Source: Alistipes sp. (GTDB lineage: Bacteria > Bacteroidota > Bacteroidia > Bacteroidales > Rikenellaceae). From it: DNA of 64,000 bases. Positions 25,033 to 33,824 of this stretch are shown in pieces (position 1 is the stretch's first letter; the number at the start of each line of letters is the position of its first letter). The stretch spans positions 62,001 through 126,000 of the forward strand of contig JAGBAX010000003.1 in NCBI GenBank assembly GCA_017938765.1, in the 5' to 3' direction. The position numbers and the translations under genes are program-made. The notes beneath the pieces are model-generated. The model was not told the DNA's origin. It was given only the letters and a program-made list of their open reading frames with translations, and ran no database searches.

Positions 25033-26091
25033 ATGGATATTAACAAACTTTTCGGATTCGGATTTAGCCTTTCATCAGGTAGTAACGACAACGGTGGTTA
25101 CTACTTCCTTGATGCTGTACCTACTACAGAGGCTTCTATTGTCCTTGTCTCTGCTCCTTGGGCTGTAACCTCAGCAGCAGGTCAAGGGGCGGCATATACT
25201 CCAGATGCCATTATTGATGCCTCAACGACCGTCTCGCTATATGATATTGTCAGCAATACCTCTATAGAGGGCAAGGTTGCAACGGCAGAGGTTGACTATG
25301 ACCTTCAGGAGAGGTCGCTACAGCTTGGTGGCGATGCTGCAAAGGTCGTGGCGCATATTGAGGATGGAGGCACGCTGTCGGGCGACTACTTTACTCGAAA
25401 AGTGGTGCGTATAAACCTTGGTTTTAGAGATATGCACCGCAGTGTGGGTAAGCGCGTGTTCCGTTATGCTAGTAAGGGCAAGATAGTAGGCGTAGTGGGC
25501 GGCGACCACTCTGTAACGTTTGGGGCTGTGCGCTCAATCTCATCTGTTCATCCAGGGTTGGGTGTTCTCTTTATTGACGCACACAGCGACCTACGCCCAA
25601 GCGGTAGGATTTTTGACTATTCACACCTCTCAGTAGCACGAAATATCGTAGACGAAATCCCTGCTGTTACAAAGTTGGTGCAGGTGGGCGTAAGAGATAT
25701 GAGTCTTGAGGAGGTTACCTTTGCTCAGAACCACCCTAAGGTTACGATGTTCTGCCACGAGAAGCTCGCTGCAGAGCGATTCTCTGGTAGAAGTTGGGGC
25801 GAGGTGTGCGACGATGTTGTAAGCCAACTTCCCGATAAGGTCTACATCTCATTTGACATTGATGCTCTGTCGCCAGAGTGTTGTCCGCACACAAAGCGAC
25901 CAGTGGCGGGTGGTATGACCTTTGATGAGGCCGTATGCCTTATAAACCGCGTGGCAGAGTCTGGCAGGGAGATTGTCGGCTTTGACCTTACCGAGATTGT
26001 GCCAGTGATAGATTCTGGCGTAGATGCTGCTGTGGGCGCTCGTATGCTCGTCAAGTTGTGTGCTGCAGCTCTCTGTTCTAAAAAGCAATAA
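25033..26091 (+). CDS. Arginase/agmatinase/formimidoylglutamase family hydrolase
   Basis: 352 residues. Binuclear Mn centre motifs all present: GGDHSVTFG, FIDAHSDLRP and SFDIDALSPE; the C-terminal part has GFDLTEIVPV. Removes urea, or formamide from formimino-glutamate, from a guanidino-type substrate. Longer N-terminus (about 110 residues before the first motif) than arginase. Substrate cannot be decided; no hut or polyamine genes adjoin. One base before the FKBP-like gene. Confidence 0.85.
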   Translation: MDINKLFGFGFSLSSGSNDNGGYYFLDAVPTTEASIVLVSAPWAVTSAAGQGAAYTPDAIIDASTTVSLYDIVSNTSIEGKVATAEVDYDLQERSLQLGGDAAKVVAHIEDGGTLSGDYFTRKVVRINLGFRDMHRSVGKRVFRYASKGKIVGVVGGDHSVTFGAVRSISSVHPGLGVLFIDAHSDLRPSGRIFDYSHLSVARNIVDEIPAVTKLVQVGVRDMSLEEVTFAQNHPKVTMFCHEKLAAERFSGRSWGEVCDDVVSQLPDKVYISFDIDALSPECCPHTKRPVAGGMTFDEAVCLINRVAESGREIVGFDLTEIVPVIDSGVDAAVGARMLVKLCAAALCSKKQ

Positions 26092-26092
26092 T

Positions 26093-26776
26093 ATGAAGAA
26101 GATAATTTTACCACTACTTACTCTCGCGCTATTCTGCACTACCCTTTTCTCATGCAAGCAGAGTAGCAACACTATTGCCACAGAGGCCGACTCGCTTAGC
26201 TATGTTATAGGCCTTAGCGTGGGTCAGTCGCTTATAAAGCTTGACTCTACACTCAATGTTGATGCCGTTTGTCAAGGTATTCGCGACGTATACAACTCTA
26301 CACAGATGATGACAATGGACGAGGGTCGCGACTACTACCTTGGCCAGCAGACATATTTTGTGCACGAGAAGGCCGAGAAGTATCAGGAGCAGTTTCTTGC
26401 AGACCTTCGCAAGAGCAACCGCGAGTTTGTGCGCCTGCGCAATGGCGTGACATACCGCATTGTAAAGCTCGGCGACCAGAGTGTGCAGTCACTCGTCTCT
26501 CGCGACACGCTGAGCCTCGCCATTACAATCTACGACCAGAAGAGCAATGTTGTTATGGAAACAGATACTCTTCAGACAGCATATCGCGACCTACTGGAGG
26601 GACTGCGTGAGGTTGTCCGTATAACTGGAAATGGAGGTAGCGTAGATGTGTGGATACCTTCGTCTCAGGCTTACGGCTCTGAGGGCAATGCTGAGCTTGG
26701 CATTGGTGCAAATCAGCTACTGAACTACAAGGTGGATATTGTTGACATAAATTACTACAACAAAAAGAAAAAGTAA
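26093..26776 (+). CDS. FKBP-like lipoprotein, probably inactive
   Basis: 227 residues from the ATG at 26093 (one base after the previous stop; a longer frame starts inside that gene and lacks a signal). Lipobox LFSC, Cys21. N-terminal FKBP-N dimerisation region (DSLSYVIGLSVGQSLI), then an FKBP fold in which the usual V-H-Y-T-G and F-D-S active-site positions are replaced (LSLAITIYDQKSNVV), while the WIPSSQAYGSEG loop remains. Envelope folding helper or chaperone without isomerase activity is plausible. Operon with the arginase-family gene. Confidence 0.8.
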   Translation: MKKIILPLLTLALFCTTLFSCKQSSNTIATEADSLSYVIGLSVGQSLIKLDSTLNVDAVCQGIRDVYNSTQMMTMDEGRDYYLGQQTYFVHEKAEKYQEQFLADLRKSNREFVRLRNGVTYRIVKLGDQSVQSLVSRDTLSLAITIYDQKSNVVMETDTLQTAYRDLLEGLREVVRITGNGGSVDVWIPSSQAYGSEGNAELGIGANQLLNYKVDIVDINYYNKKKK

Positions 26777-26788
26777 ATAATTTTTTAC

Positions 26789-26796
26789 TACCTTTG
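26789..26796 (+). promoter_or_regulatory. Promoter -7 box of second FKBP gene
   Basis: TACCTTTG, 52 bp before the ATG at 26849; no good TTTG at the expected place. Confidence 0.5.
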
Positions 26797-26848
26797 TCCC
26801 CGCAAATTAGAAACACGCATAGAAACACATAAACTAATGTATATCAAG

Positions 26849-27946
26849 ATGAAAAAGATTTTTAATGTAGCCATCGTTGCACTTCTATTTGGTGCTATGG
26901 CTGTAAGCTGCTGCAACAGCGGCAAGAAGACACTGCTCACAAAGGGCAACTCGTCAAAGTTGGATACCCTCTCTTATGCTATGGGTGCAAATCTTGGCGA
27001 GTTTGTTTCAACTCGTATTGCAGACATCCCATTCAACTTTGAGGAGCTTGATCGCGGTCTTGAGACTGCAGCACTGGGTAAGTCAAAGTGGACTCCAGAG
27101 CAGGCTCAGGAGGTTTTCCAGTCACTCATTATGCCAGTAAACGACCGTTTTGGCCAGCTCATGCGTCAGAAGCAGGATACTACCTCTACCGCAGAGCCTA
27201 TTCAGGTTTTTGTTCGTGAGGGCGAGCGCGACAGCCTCTCTTACGCTTATGGTATCAACATCGGTAATGACCTTCGCAATGGTAAGTTCCCTATCCAGCT
27301 CTGCTGGTATATGGAGGGCTTCCAGCAGACTCGTAACGGCGAGGGAGAGATGACAGCAGAGCAGATTCAGCAGTATCTTATGAACTTCTTCAACGTTGTT
27401 TACCCACAGCAGCAGAAGGAGCTCTCTGAGGCTTGGCTTGCAAAGATGGAGCGCAAGTCTGGCGTTCAGAAGTCAGAGAGCGGTCTTCTCTACAAGGTTG
27501 TTAAGGAGGGCGATGTAAGCCGTTCAGCAACTGACGACCGCGATCAGGTTACTGTTCACTACACTGGTCGTGACCGTGACGGTGAGGTATTTGATTCATC
27601 TATCTTTGAGAATCTGCCTAAGGATCGTCAGGAGATGATGCGCCAGTATCAGCCAGACAACTTTGACGAGGATGGCAACATCATTGAGAACGAGCCTATA
27701 ACATTCCCACTTGACCGCGTTATCGCTGGTTGGACTGAGGGTATGAAGCTCGTAGGTCCTGGTGGTAAGATTATCCTCTACATCCCATCTGACCTTGCAT
27801 ATGGTTCACATGGCAACCATACTATCGCTCCAAATGCAGCTCTTGAGTTTGAGGTTGAGCTTATTGATGTAAAGCCTTTCGTAGACCCAGCTGCTGCCGA
27901 GAAAACAGAGAACGCTGAGGCTACTGCAGAGACTCCAGCAGAGTAA
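26849..27946 (+). CDS. FKBP-type peptidyl-prolyl isomerase lipoprotein
   Basis: 365 residues from the ATG at 26849 (an ATG 12 bp upstream is possible). Lipobox AVSC, Cys21. FkpA-like: N-terminal dimer domain with two TLSYAMGANLGE-type repeats (about 37 and 132), then a complete FKBP domain with VTVHYTGRDRDGEVFDSS and IPSDLAYGSHG. Acts on folding of exported proteins. C-terminal Glu/Ala/Thr-rich tail. Paralogue of the preceding gene, which lacks the catalytic residues. Confidence 0.9.
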   Translation: MKKIFNVAIVALLFGAMAVSCCNSGKKTLLTKGNSSKLDTLSYAMGANLGEFVSTRIADIPFNFEELDRGLETAALGKSKWTPEQAQEVFQSLIMPVNDRFGQLMRQKQDTTSTAEPIQVFVREGERDSLSYAYGINIGNDLRNGKFPIQLCWYMEGFQQTRNGEGEMTAEQIQQYLMNFFNVVYPQQQKELSEAWLAKMERKSGVQKSESGLLYKVVKEGDVSRSATDDRDQVTVHYTGRDRDGEVFDSSIFENLPKDRQEMMRQYQPDNFDEDGNIIENEPITFPLDRVIAGWTEGMKLVGPGGKIILYIPSDLAYGSHGNHTIAPNAALEFEVELIDVKPFVDPAAAEKTENAEATAETPAE

Positions 27947-27962
27947 TCTGCAAGCAGATACA

Positions 27963-27997
27963 ACAAAAAAGCGACTCCACAGGGGTCGCTTTTGTTA
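27963..27997. terminator. Terminator after FKBP gene
   Basis: AAAAGCGAC and GTCGCTTTT form the stem; followed by T's in the plus direction and preceded by A's, so usable from both sides. Confidence 0.8.
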
Positions 27998-28012
27998 TAT
28001 GTAGTTATTCCG

Positions 28013-28447
28013 CTAAAGTCTCTCTGGCTTATAGATAAAGGCGAGGATAACAAGAGCCACTGCTATCAGAACGGCTACCCAGCGGTAGTAGGTAACATAG
28101 ATATAGATAACCTCCCAGAAACGCCACTGCTCGGGGCCATAGACTATGTACCTATTCTCGCCACAATCAACCGCCCGATAGCATTTAAGCGGCAGAATTG
28201 GAATATAGAACAGGCTGACAAAGAGATAGGCCGACATTGAGGGCGCAGGGGTGCTAATATCCTGTCGAGCAGCAGTATATAGTTTCAGCCCGCAGCCATT
28301 AACACTAAAGAGCATAGGGTGCAACAATTTATAGGCGGTATACTTGGAGCCATTAAACGGCTCAAGATATTCACTGGCGATGTGTTGTCTTAACAGAAAC
28401 ACCAACGCCGCAACAATAATCGCGACAAGTGACAAAAAGGGGTCCAT
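28013..28447 (-). CDS. Small membrane protein of unknown function
   Basis: 144 residues from the ATG at 28447 (a longer frame has no signal or membrane logic before it). Three hydrophobic segments: about 4-20, 70-90 and 118-138; between them a soluble part with paired cysteines. No recognised domain. Follows rny after a terminator-like hairpin. Called on frame, length and membrane pattern only. Confidence 0.5.
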   Translation of the reverse strand: MDPFLSLVAIIVAALVFLLRQHIASEYLEPFNGSKYTAYKLLHPMLFSVNGCGLKLYTAARQDISTPAPSMSAYLFVSLFYIPILPLKCYRAVDCGENRYIVYGPEQWRFWEVIYIYVTYYRWVAVLIAVALVILAFIYKPERL

Positions 28448-28470
28448 ATAGCTGGAGTTAGGAGTTAATA

Positions 28471-28508
28471 AATAAGGGGACTGCACGACTTGTCGGCAGC
28501 CCCCTATT
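28471..28508 (-). terminator. Terminator after rny
   Basis: On the minus strand GGGGGCTGC and GCAGTCCCC pair with one bulge, followed by TTATTTATT. Confidence 0.65.
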
Positions 28509-28521
28509 GTATAGAGCAAGA

Positions 28522-30054
28522 CTACTTTGCGTAGCTTACAGAACGAGTCTCGCGGATAACGGTAATCTTCACCTGACCCGGATATGTCATCTCATCCTGA
28601 ATGCGCTTTGCAATGTCGTGTGACAGTGCCTCAGACTCTGCATCAGAGAGCTTATCAGCACCAACAATCACTCGCAGCTCACGACCTGCCTGAATAGCGT
28701 AGGTCTTAACAACGCCGTTGTATGAAAGGGCGATATCCTCCATCTCCTTGAGTCGCTTAATGTAGGACTCAATAACCTCACGGCGTGCACCTGGACGAGC
28801 ACCTGAGATAGCATCGCAAACCTGAATAATCGGAGCAATCATAGATGTCATCTCCACCTCATCGTGGTGAGCACCAATGGCATTGCAGACATCAGCCTTC
28901 TCCTTATACTTCTCGGCTAACTTCTGACCAATAATTGCGTGTGGCAACTCTGGCTCATCATCAGGTACCTTACCAATATCGTGCAACAGACCTGCGCGAC
29001 GAGCAGTCTTAGGGTTAAGACCAAGCTCGGCTGCCATAATACCTGCGAGGTTTGCAGTCTCGCGAGCGTGCTGAAGCAGGTTCTGACCATATGAAGAGCG
29101 GTACTTCATCTTACCAATAAGGCGGATAAGCTCTGGGTGCAGACCGTGAATACCAAGGTCAATAGCTGTACGCTTACCAACCTCAACAATCTCCTCCTCA
29201 ATCTGCTTCTTAACCTTTGCCACAACCTCCTCAATGCGAGCAGGATGGATTCGTCCGTCGGTTACAAGCTGGTGCAGAGCTAAACGAGCAATCTCACGAC
29301 GTACAGGGTCAAAGCCACTGAGGATAATAGCCTCTGGGGTATCATCTACGATAATCTCAATGCCGGTAGCCGCCTCAAGAGCGCGGATATTACGACCCTC
29401 ACGACCGATAATACGACCCTTAACATCCTCTGAATCAATGTTAAACACTGTTACAGCATTCTCAATAGCTGTCTCAGTGGCAACTCTCTGAATAGATGCT
29501 ACGATAATACGCTTAGCCTCCTTTGTAGCAGTGAGCTTAGCCTCCTCAATAGTCTCATTGATATATGCAGCAGCCTCGCTCTTAGCCTCAGCCTTCATAT
29601 TCTCAATAAGAGTATTCTTTGCCTCCTCAGAGCTCATACCAGAGATCTGCTCTAAACGAGCATTCTGCTCACTCATAAGCTGCTGAAGCTCTGCTTTACG
29701 CTCCTCAAGAGCAGCAATCTGCGCCTCCATCTTAGCCTTAACCTTGTCAGCATCAGCAAGTTTGCGCTCCAGCTCCTTCTGCTGTTGCTGCACCGCCTGC
29801 TCTGCCTGACGTACGCGCTGCTCGGCCTCCTTGACCTTCTGATTGCGCTCGTTTACTGCACGATCGTGCTCACTCCTGAGTTGTATAAACTTCTCCTTTG
29901 CCTGAAGGGCTTTCTCCTTCTTAATCATCTCAGCCTGCGTCTCGGCATCACGAATGAGCGCCTGCGCACGGGATTTGACTGCGAAATATGTCAACACTCC
30001 CACTATAGCTGAAACAACTAGGGCAATTCCTAAAATTGTAATATAGCTGTCCAT
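28522..30054 (-). CDS. rny: Ribonuclease Y
   Basis: 510 residues, membrane-anchored endonuclease that starts mRNA decay. N-terminal membrane helix (about 4-24), long coiled coil (30-200, Glu/Ala/Lys/Gln rich), KH domain (about 210-275, with [13 protein letters not shown]), HD domain with [12 protein letters not shown] and [10 protein letters not shown]. Full length. Upstream lie the 6S-like RNA and zapA, an arrangement consistent with other Bacteroidetes. Confidence 0.95.
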   Translation of the reverse strand: MDSYITILGIALVVSAIVGVLTYFAVKSRAQALIRDAETQAEMIKKEKALQAKEKFIQLRSEHDRAVNERNQKVKEAEQRVRQAEQAVQQQQKELERKLADADKVKAKMEAQIAALEERKAELQQLMSEQNARLEQISGMSSEEAKNTLIENMKAEAKSEAAAYINETIEEAKLTATKEAKRIIVASIQRVATETAIENAVTVFNIDSEDVKGRIIGREGRNIRALEAATGIEIIVDDTPEAIILSGFDPVRREIARLALHQLVTDGRIHPARIEEVVAKVKKQIEEEIVEVGKRTAIDLGIHGLHPELIRLIGKMKYRSSYGQNLLQHARETANLAGIMAAELGLNPKTARRAGLLHDIGKVPDDEPELPHAIIGQKLAEKYKEKADVCNAIGAHHDEVEMTSMIAPIIQVCDAISGARPGARREVIESYIKRLKEMEDIALSYNGVVKTYAIQAGRELRVIVGADKLSDAESEALSHDIAKRIQDEMTYPGQVKITVIRETRSVSYAK

Positions 30055-30097
30055 AGTTTGTTTGGTTAATATATTGTTTTATAAAGTGTCCTTTTTT

Positions 30098-30133
30098 AGC
30101 TATTGGCTATTAGCCATTAGCCATTAGCTATTT
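30098..30133. repeat. Minisatellite D: AGCTATTGGCTATTAGCCATTAGCC type
   Basis: Short units of GCTAATGG/GCTATTGG sequence, self-complementary. Further copies: 34831-34864, 43108-43136, 54966-54982; diverged GGCTGTTAGCTGTTG at 22593 and 22870. They lie beside larger structured repeats or gene ends. Confidence 0.7.
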
Positions 30134-30143
30134 TCATAACATT

Positions 30144-30270
30144 TTTTGTTGTCAAAATGGTGGATTTACCACGCTCGGCGACAAATGGCTGTGCAGGGTA
30201 GTACCCAAATAGTACAGCCAAACAGACATTTGGCGATAGCGGCAGAAAATACGCCATTTTCACAACAAAA
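30144..30270. repeat. Structured repeat E, copy 2, after the 6S-like RNA
   Basis: Outer arms TTTTGTTGTCAAAATGGTGG and ...CGCCATTTTCACAACAAAA; CGCT/AGCG; CAAATGGCTG / CAGACATTTG; core GGGTAGTAC-ccaaata-GTACAGCC. Compared with copy 1 the outer stem has paired changes that preserve base-pairing. It begins at the T tract of the 6S-like RNA on the minus strand. Confidence 0.75.
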
Positions 30271-30271
30271 T

Positions 30272-30471
30272 AAAAAGACCGCATAAGACTCCTTGTTAGG
30301 TAATGACGAATCTGTAAAATAAGTCATGTGTGGGGTTCTGCTTGTTTTCGCAATCTTCCATCGGTACCAGCGGTACTCACCGTCTCCGGCTACAAGGCCT
30401 GATTTTGATAGTTGAGACTGCCCCAATGTAAAAAGTGTTCAGTTTCGCAAAACGAAAGGAATCTATGCGGG
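30272..30471 (-). ncRNA. ssrS: 6S-like RNA
   Basis: About 195 nt between rny and zapA on the minus strand. 5' CCGCATAGATTCCTT pairs with 3' AAGGAGTCTTATGCGG, followed directly by a T tract; inside are an interior GGGG/CCCC closing (TGGGGCAG... and ...AGAACCCCA) and an apical part with GGCC..GCC and CGG..CCG hairpins. Rod-like fold with an open central region, next to zapA as in E. coli where ssrS follows zapA. 6S RNA binds RNA polymerase and lowers housekeeping transcription in stationary phase. Identification is structural and positional. Confidence 0.6.
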
Positions 30472-30502
30472 TAGATTGTAGTATGTAAAGAACAGTAAGA
30501 GG

Positions 30503-30787
30503 CTACTTAAGGCGACTCTCTATCTTCTCTATTAGTGCGGCAAGTGCCTGACTATCAGCATCTACACTATTTTCACTCTCTAAGCATACGAGCTCTACAG
30601 CAAGGTCAAGGGCCACGCGTGCGAGGTAGTCACGGTCGTTGTAGCCATCGGTCTTGTCAGCCATAGTCTCAATAATCTGGGCATTGAGTCTGCGCTCGCC
30701 AATGCGATACACCTCCTCAAGCTGGTCGGGAATATCGAGCTCATAACTCTTATTGAGCAGTGTAAATGTATGTTTTCTAATAGCCAT
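30503..30787 (-). CDS. zapA: Cell division protein ZapA
   Basis: 94 residues from the ATG at 30787; a further upstream codon overlaps the preceding gene. N-terminal beta-rich domain (KHTFTLLNKSYELDIP, ER.LNAQI) and C-terminal helix for coiled-coil tetramers. Bundles FtsZ filaments. Downstream of a small coiled-coil gene, spacing 16 bp. Confidence 0.85.
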   Translation of the reverse strand: MAIRKHTFTLLNKSYELDIPDQLEEVYRIGERRLNAQIIETMADKTDGYNDRDYLARVALDLAVELVCLESENSVDADSQALAALIEKIESRLK

Positions 30788-30803
30788 ACTCGTCCTTCTC
30801 ATC

Positions 30804-31097
30804 CTAAATAGTTGCCGAAACAATCTCTATACACTTTTCAACCTCCCGCAATAAACGGTTAATCTGTGCTCGGGCTGCCTTATTATCAGTTCCCTCGCCG
30901 AGCATTGCTCCGGTAAGTTTTGCCTGCGCAAGTGCGCGCTCTGAGTCAGAGAGTTGCTGCTGGAGAGTTCTAATTTTGCGCTGCTGTGCCGCTGTAAGCA
31001 TATGCAAGCGCTCCAACTCCTCAGTAGCAAGAGTGTACTTTTCAAGCATTGTCTCAACGCTCTGTTCCAATCTTTGTACAACTGTATTCTCTGCCAT
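30804..31097 (-). CDS. Small coiled-coil protein, partner gene of zapA
   Basis: 97 residues, almost entirely helical with heptads (leucine/glutamine rich, about 5-60: LEQSVETMLEKY, RKIRTLQQQLSDSERALAQ). Resembles the ZapB-size coiled-coil proteins that precede zapA in many Bacteroidetes. Role in division inferred from context; no enzyme motif. First gene of the zapA operon. Confidence 0.7.
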   Translation of the reverse strand: MAENTVVQRLEQSVETMLEKYTLATEELERLHMLTAAQQRKIRTLQQQLSDSERALAQAKLTGAMLGEGTDNKAARAQINRLLREVEKCIEIVSATI

Positions 31098-31115
31098 AGT
31101 TCACATTATATAACA

Positions 31116-31147
31116 CAAAGATAGTATAATTTTTTTAAATCTCCAAA
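31116..31147 (-). promoter_or_regulatory. Promoter of the coiled-coil-zapA operon
   Basis: Minus-strand TATCTTTG (31123-31116), TTTG 20 bp upstream (31147-31144). ATG 18 bp downstream. Confidence 0.75.
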
Positions 31148-31182
31148 CAATTTATATTGTCGTAACAATTTAGCACATAAAA

Positions 31183-31210
31183 GAAAAACTGCCCCGAAGA
31201 GCAGTTTTCC
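31183..31210 (-). terminator. Terminator of gdhA
   Basis: GAAAACTGC and GCAGTTTTTC form the stem on the minus strand with loop TCTTCGGG; T-rich sequence follows. Confidence 0.75.
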
Positions 31211-31230
31211 TCAATATCAACGATTTGCAA

Positions 31231-32571
31231 CTATACAATACCCTGCTCAAGCATCGCCTGAGCAACCTTCATAAAGCCTGCAATATTTGCGCCCTTAACA
31301 TAGTTGATATATCCATCCTCCTGCGTACCATACTTAACACAAGCGGCGTGAATAGACTCCATAATGTAGTGCAGCTTGCTATCTACCTCGGCAGCAGACC
31401 AGCTAATGTGCATAGCATTCTGGGTCATCTCAAGGCCAGAGGTTGCCACGCCACCTGCATTAACAGCCTTACCTGGTGCAAAGAGGATGCCCGCACCCTG
31501 GAAAGTAGCAATAGCCTCTGGAGTACAGCCCATATTTGATACCTCGGCAGCGCACCATGTACCGTTAGCAACAAGTTCTGCAGCGTCGTCGCCATTTAGC
31601 TCATTCTGGAATGCGCATGGCAGAGCGATATCACACTTAATGCTCCACGCCTTCTTGCCTGGGATAAATGTTGCATCTGCAAACTTCTCTGCAAATGGAG
31701 CAACGATATTACGATTTGATGCACGCAGGGCGAGCATATAGTCAAGTTTCTCTTTATTCATACCCTCTGGGTTGTAGACAACACCATCTGGGCCAGAGAT
31801 AGCGACAACCTTTGCGCCAAGTTCTGTAGCCTTTGTAGCAGCACCCCAAGCAACATTACCGAAGCCAGAGATAGCCACAGTAGCACCCTTGATGCTCTTA
31901 CCAGCCTTTGCAAGCATATGCTCAACAAAGTAGAGCGCGCCGAAGCCTGTAGCCTCTGGGCGAATCAGCGAGCCACCCCAAGTCATTCCCTTACCAGTAA
32001 GCACACCAGTGTTATACTCGCGAGCCAGTTTCTTGTACATACCGTACATATATCCAATCTCTCGGCCACCTACGCCCACATCGCCTGCAGGGACATCTGT
32101 ATCAGGGCCGATATTGTTCCACAGCTCCCACATAAATGCCTGACAGAAGCGCATAATCTCGGCATCAGACTTGCCCACTGGGTCAAAGTCACTACCACCC
32201 TTTGCTCCACCCATAGGAAGAGTAGTCAGCGCATTCTTAAATGTCTGCTCAAAGCCCAAGAACTTGAGCATAGATGGATTTACAGCCTTATGGAAACGTA
32301 TACCGCCCTTGTATGGGCCTATGGCGCTATTGAACTGGATGCGATAGCCAAGGTTAGTCTGAATCTCGCCCTTATCATCAACCCAAGTAACACGGAAGGT
32401 AAAGATACGGTCCGGCTCAACCATACGCTCAACAATCTTTGCCTTCTCGAACTCTGGGTGGAGATTATACACCTCCTCTATAGACTCCAAGACCTCCTGC
32501 ACAGCCTGCAGATATTCACTCTCGCCTGGATGCTTGCGCTCCAGATCCGCCATAATAGTTTGTACTTTCAT
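31231..32571 (-). CDS. gdhA: NADP-specific glutamate dehydrogenase
   Basis: 446 residues, converts 2-oxoglutarate and ammonia to glutamate with NADPH, main ammonia assimilation route in many Bacteroidales. Typical motifs: PYKGGIRFH, LPMGGAKGGSDFDP (catalytic Lys), GKGMTWGGSLIRPEATG and a dinucleotide motif GFGNVAWGA. Length 446 matches the hexameric bacterial enzyme. Single-gene unit with strong promoter and terminator. Confidence 0.96.
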   Translation of the reverse strand: MKVQTIMADLERKHPGESEYLQAVQEVLESIEEVYNLHPEFEKAKIVERMVEPDRIFTFRVTWVDDKGEIQTNLGYRIQFNSAIGPYKGGIRFHKAVNPSMLKFLGFEQTFKNALTTLPMGGAKGGSDFDPVGKSDAEIMRFCQAFMWELWNNIGPDTDVPAGDVGVGGREIGYMYGMYKKLAREYNTGVLTGKGMTWGGSLIRPEATGFGALYFVEHMLAKAGKSIKGATVAISGFGNVAWGAATKATELGAKVVAISGPDGVVYNPEGMNKEKLDYMLALRASNRNIVAPFAEKFADATFIPGKKAWSIKCDIALPCAFQNELNGDDAAELVANGTWCAAEVSNMGCTPEAIATFQGAGILFAPGKAVNAGGVATSGLEMTQNAMHISWSAAEVDSKLHYIMESIHAACVKYGTQEDGYINYVKGANIAGFMKVAQAMLEQGIV

Positions 32572-32600
32572 ATTTTTGAAGTTTTAAGGTTTTGCCTTTA

Positions 32601-32631
32601 CAAAGATAATCAAAAGTGGCGGAAATGCAAA
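32601..32631 (-). promoter_or_regulatory. Promoter of gdhA
   Basis: Minus-strand TATCTTTG (32608-32601), 19-bp spacer, TTTG (32631-32628). Strong consensus match. Confidence 0.8.
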
Positions 32632-32651
32632 TATTTTGTAGAAAATTTTAC

Positions 32652-32659
32652 TATCTTTG
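32652..32659 (+). promoter_or_regulatory. Promoter -7 box of flavin reductase operon
   Basis: TATCTTTG with only six bases to the ATG at 32666; predicts leaderless translation. Confidence 0.6.
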
Positions 32660-32665
32660 CGCACT

Positions 32666-33259
32666 ATGAAAGAGAATTGGAAAGCGGGAACAATGATATC
32701 TCCAGTACCAGCAGTGATGGTAAGTTGCGGAGACATAGATGGAGAGAAGAATATAATCACTATCGCTTGGACAGGTACGATATGCTCTGAGCCAGCAATG
32801 TGCTACATCTCTGTAAGGCCAGAGCGTCACTCATACGATATGATTCGCCGCAGTGGAGAGTTTGTCATCAACCTTACAACAGAGTCCCTTGCGCGCGCAA
32901 CAGATTGGTGCGGAGTGCGCTCTGGTAAGGATTTTGACAAGTTTGAGTATTGCGGCCTTACAGCTGAGCGTTGCAAGAATATTTCTGCCCCTGCCATACA
33001 AGAGTCGCCAGTGAATATAGAGTGTCGCGTAAAGCAGATTATCCCGCTCGGCTCGCACGATATGTTTATCGCTGAGGTTGTGGGCGTTATGGTAGACGAC
33101 TCACTGCTTGACCCACAGACAGGAAAACTTGACCTCAGTCGCGCACATCTACTTGGATATGCACATGGAGAGTACTACGCTTTAGGTGAGAAACTCGGCA
33201 CCTTCGGCTGGACAGTCAAGGGTTCAACACTAAAAAAGGAGAAGAAAAACAAGAAGTAA
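32666..33259 (+). CDS. Flavin reductase family protein (FMN-binding split barrel)
   Basis: 197 residues from the ATG at 32666 (an ATG 9 bp upstream lies in the promoter box). Split-barrel FMN-binding fold: PVPAVMVSCGD, IITIAWTGTICSEPAMCYISVRP at about 33-55, then GEFVINLTTES. Reduces flavin or unknown substrate with NAD(P)H; partner oxygenase not nearby. C-terminal Lys-rich tail. Followed 1 bp later by a hypothetical gene. Confidence 0.85.
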   Translation: MKENWKAGTMISPVPAVMVSCGDIDGEKNIITIAWTGTICSEPAMCYISVRPERHSYDMIRRSGEFVINLTTESLARATDWCGVRSGKDFDKFEYCGLTAERCKNISAPAIQESPVNIECRVKQIIPLGSHDMFIAEVVGVMVDDSLLDPQTGKLDLSRAHLLGYAHGEYYALGEKLGTFGWTVKGSTLKKEKKNKK

Positions 33260-33260
33260 T

Positions 33261-33824
33261 ATGGAACAGCAGGAGTATTTACAGAATTTTGAAAAGAGGC
33301 TTGCCGAGCAGCTTACAAAATCTCTCTCGGACAAGGGTATGCTTGGCGGATATACCTTTGAGGTTGAGGAGCTTACGGAGCTATGGTACAGATGCGCACC
33401 AGATTATATGGCAGATGCCGTGCCGCAGATTGCAGACTATCCTCTTGCAGCTATCGCTTGGGCAGCATACTTCGGCGCAGGGGCAGCCGTGCTGTGGGAT
33501 AGAGAGGATATTGCTAAGGAGGAGAATGTATACCTCCGTCTGCGCGATGCTCGCGGCTTTGACGAGATGGATGAGTATGCAGACTACCTGATGCTTGACA
33601 ACGGCATTAAGCAAGCCGATATTGACAAGCTTGAGGATGCACTGCGCAGCGCTGCACAGAGTGCCGAGACCGCAATTCGCAAGGAGGGCATTGAGCCACA
33701 AAGTGTTATGGCGTTCCACATCTTCGCGCGCGTGGTAAAGGTATTCTTCGTATTAGGATTATCCGCCGCACTCCACCTTATGGGATATAAGTACGAGAAG
33801 GTTAAGGTTGATTTACCAAGCTAA
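33261..33824 (+). CDS. Conserved hypothetical protein with C-terminal membrane segment
   Basis: 187 residues, acidic, mainly helical; hydrophobic segment about 156-174 (VVKVFFVLGLSAALHLMGY). No known motif. Overlaps the next gene by one base and follows the flavin reductase by 1 bp, so the three genes form one operon. Function unknown. Confidence 0.75.
   Translation: MEQQEYLQNFEKRLAEQLTKSLSDKGMLGGYTFEVEELTELWYRCAPDYMADAVPQIADYPLAAIAWAAYFGAGAAVLWDREDIAKEENVYLRLRDARGFDEMDEYADYLMLDNGIKQADIDKLEDALRSAAQSAETAIRKEGIEPQSVMAFHIFARVVKVFFVLGLSAALHLMGYKYEKVKVDLPS

Noticed and set aside
30166..30426. 86-codon frame
   Set aside because: Lies across repeat E2 and the 6S-like RNA; composition not protein-like.
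30272..30471. tmRNA, RNase P RNA or SRP RNA as identity of the small RNA
   Set aside because: No tag-peptide frame or CCA end, no RNase P signature, no SRP tetraloop domain; 6S-like fold fits better.
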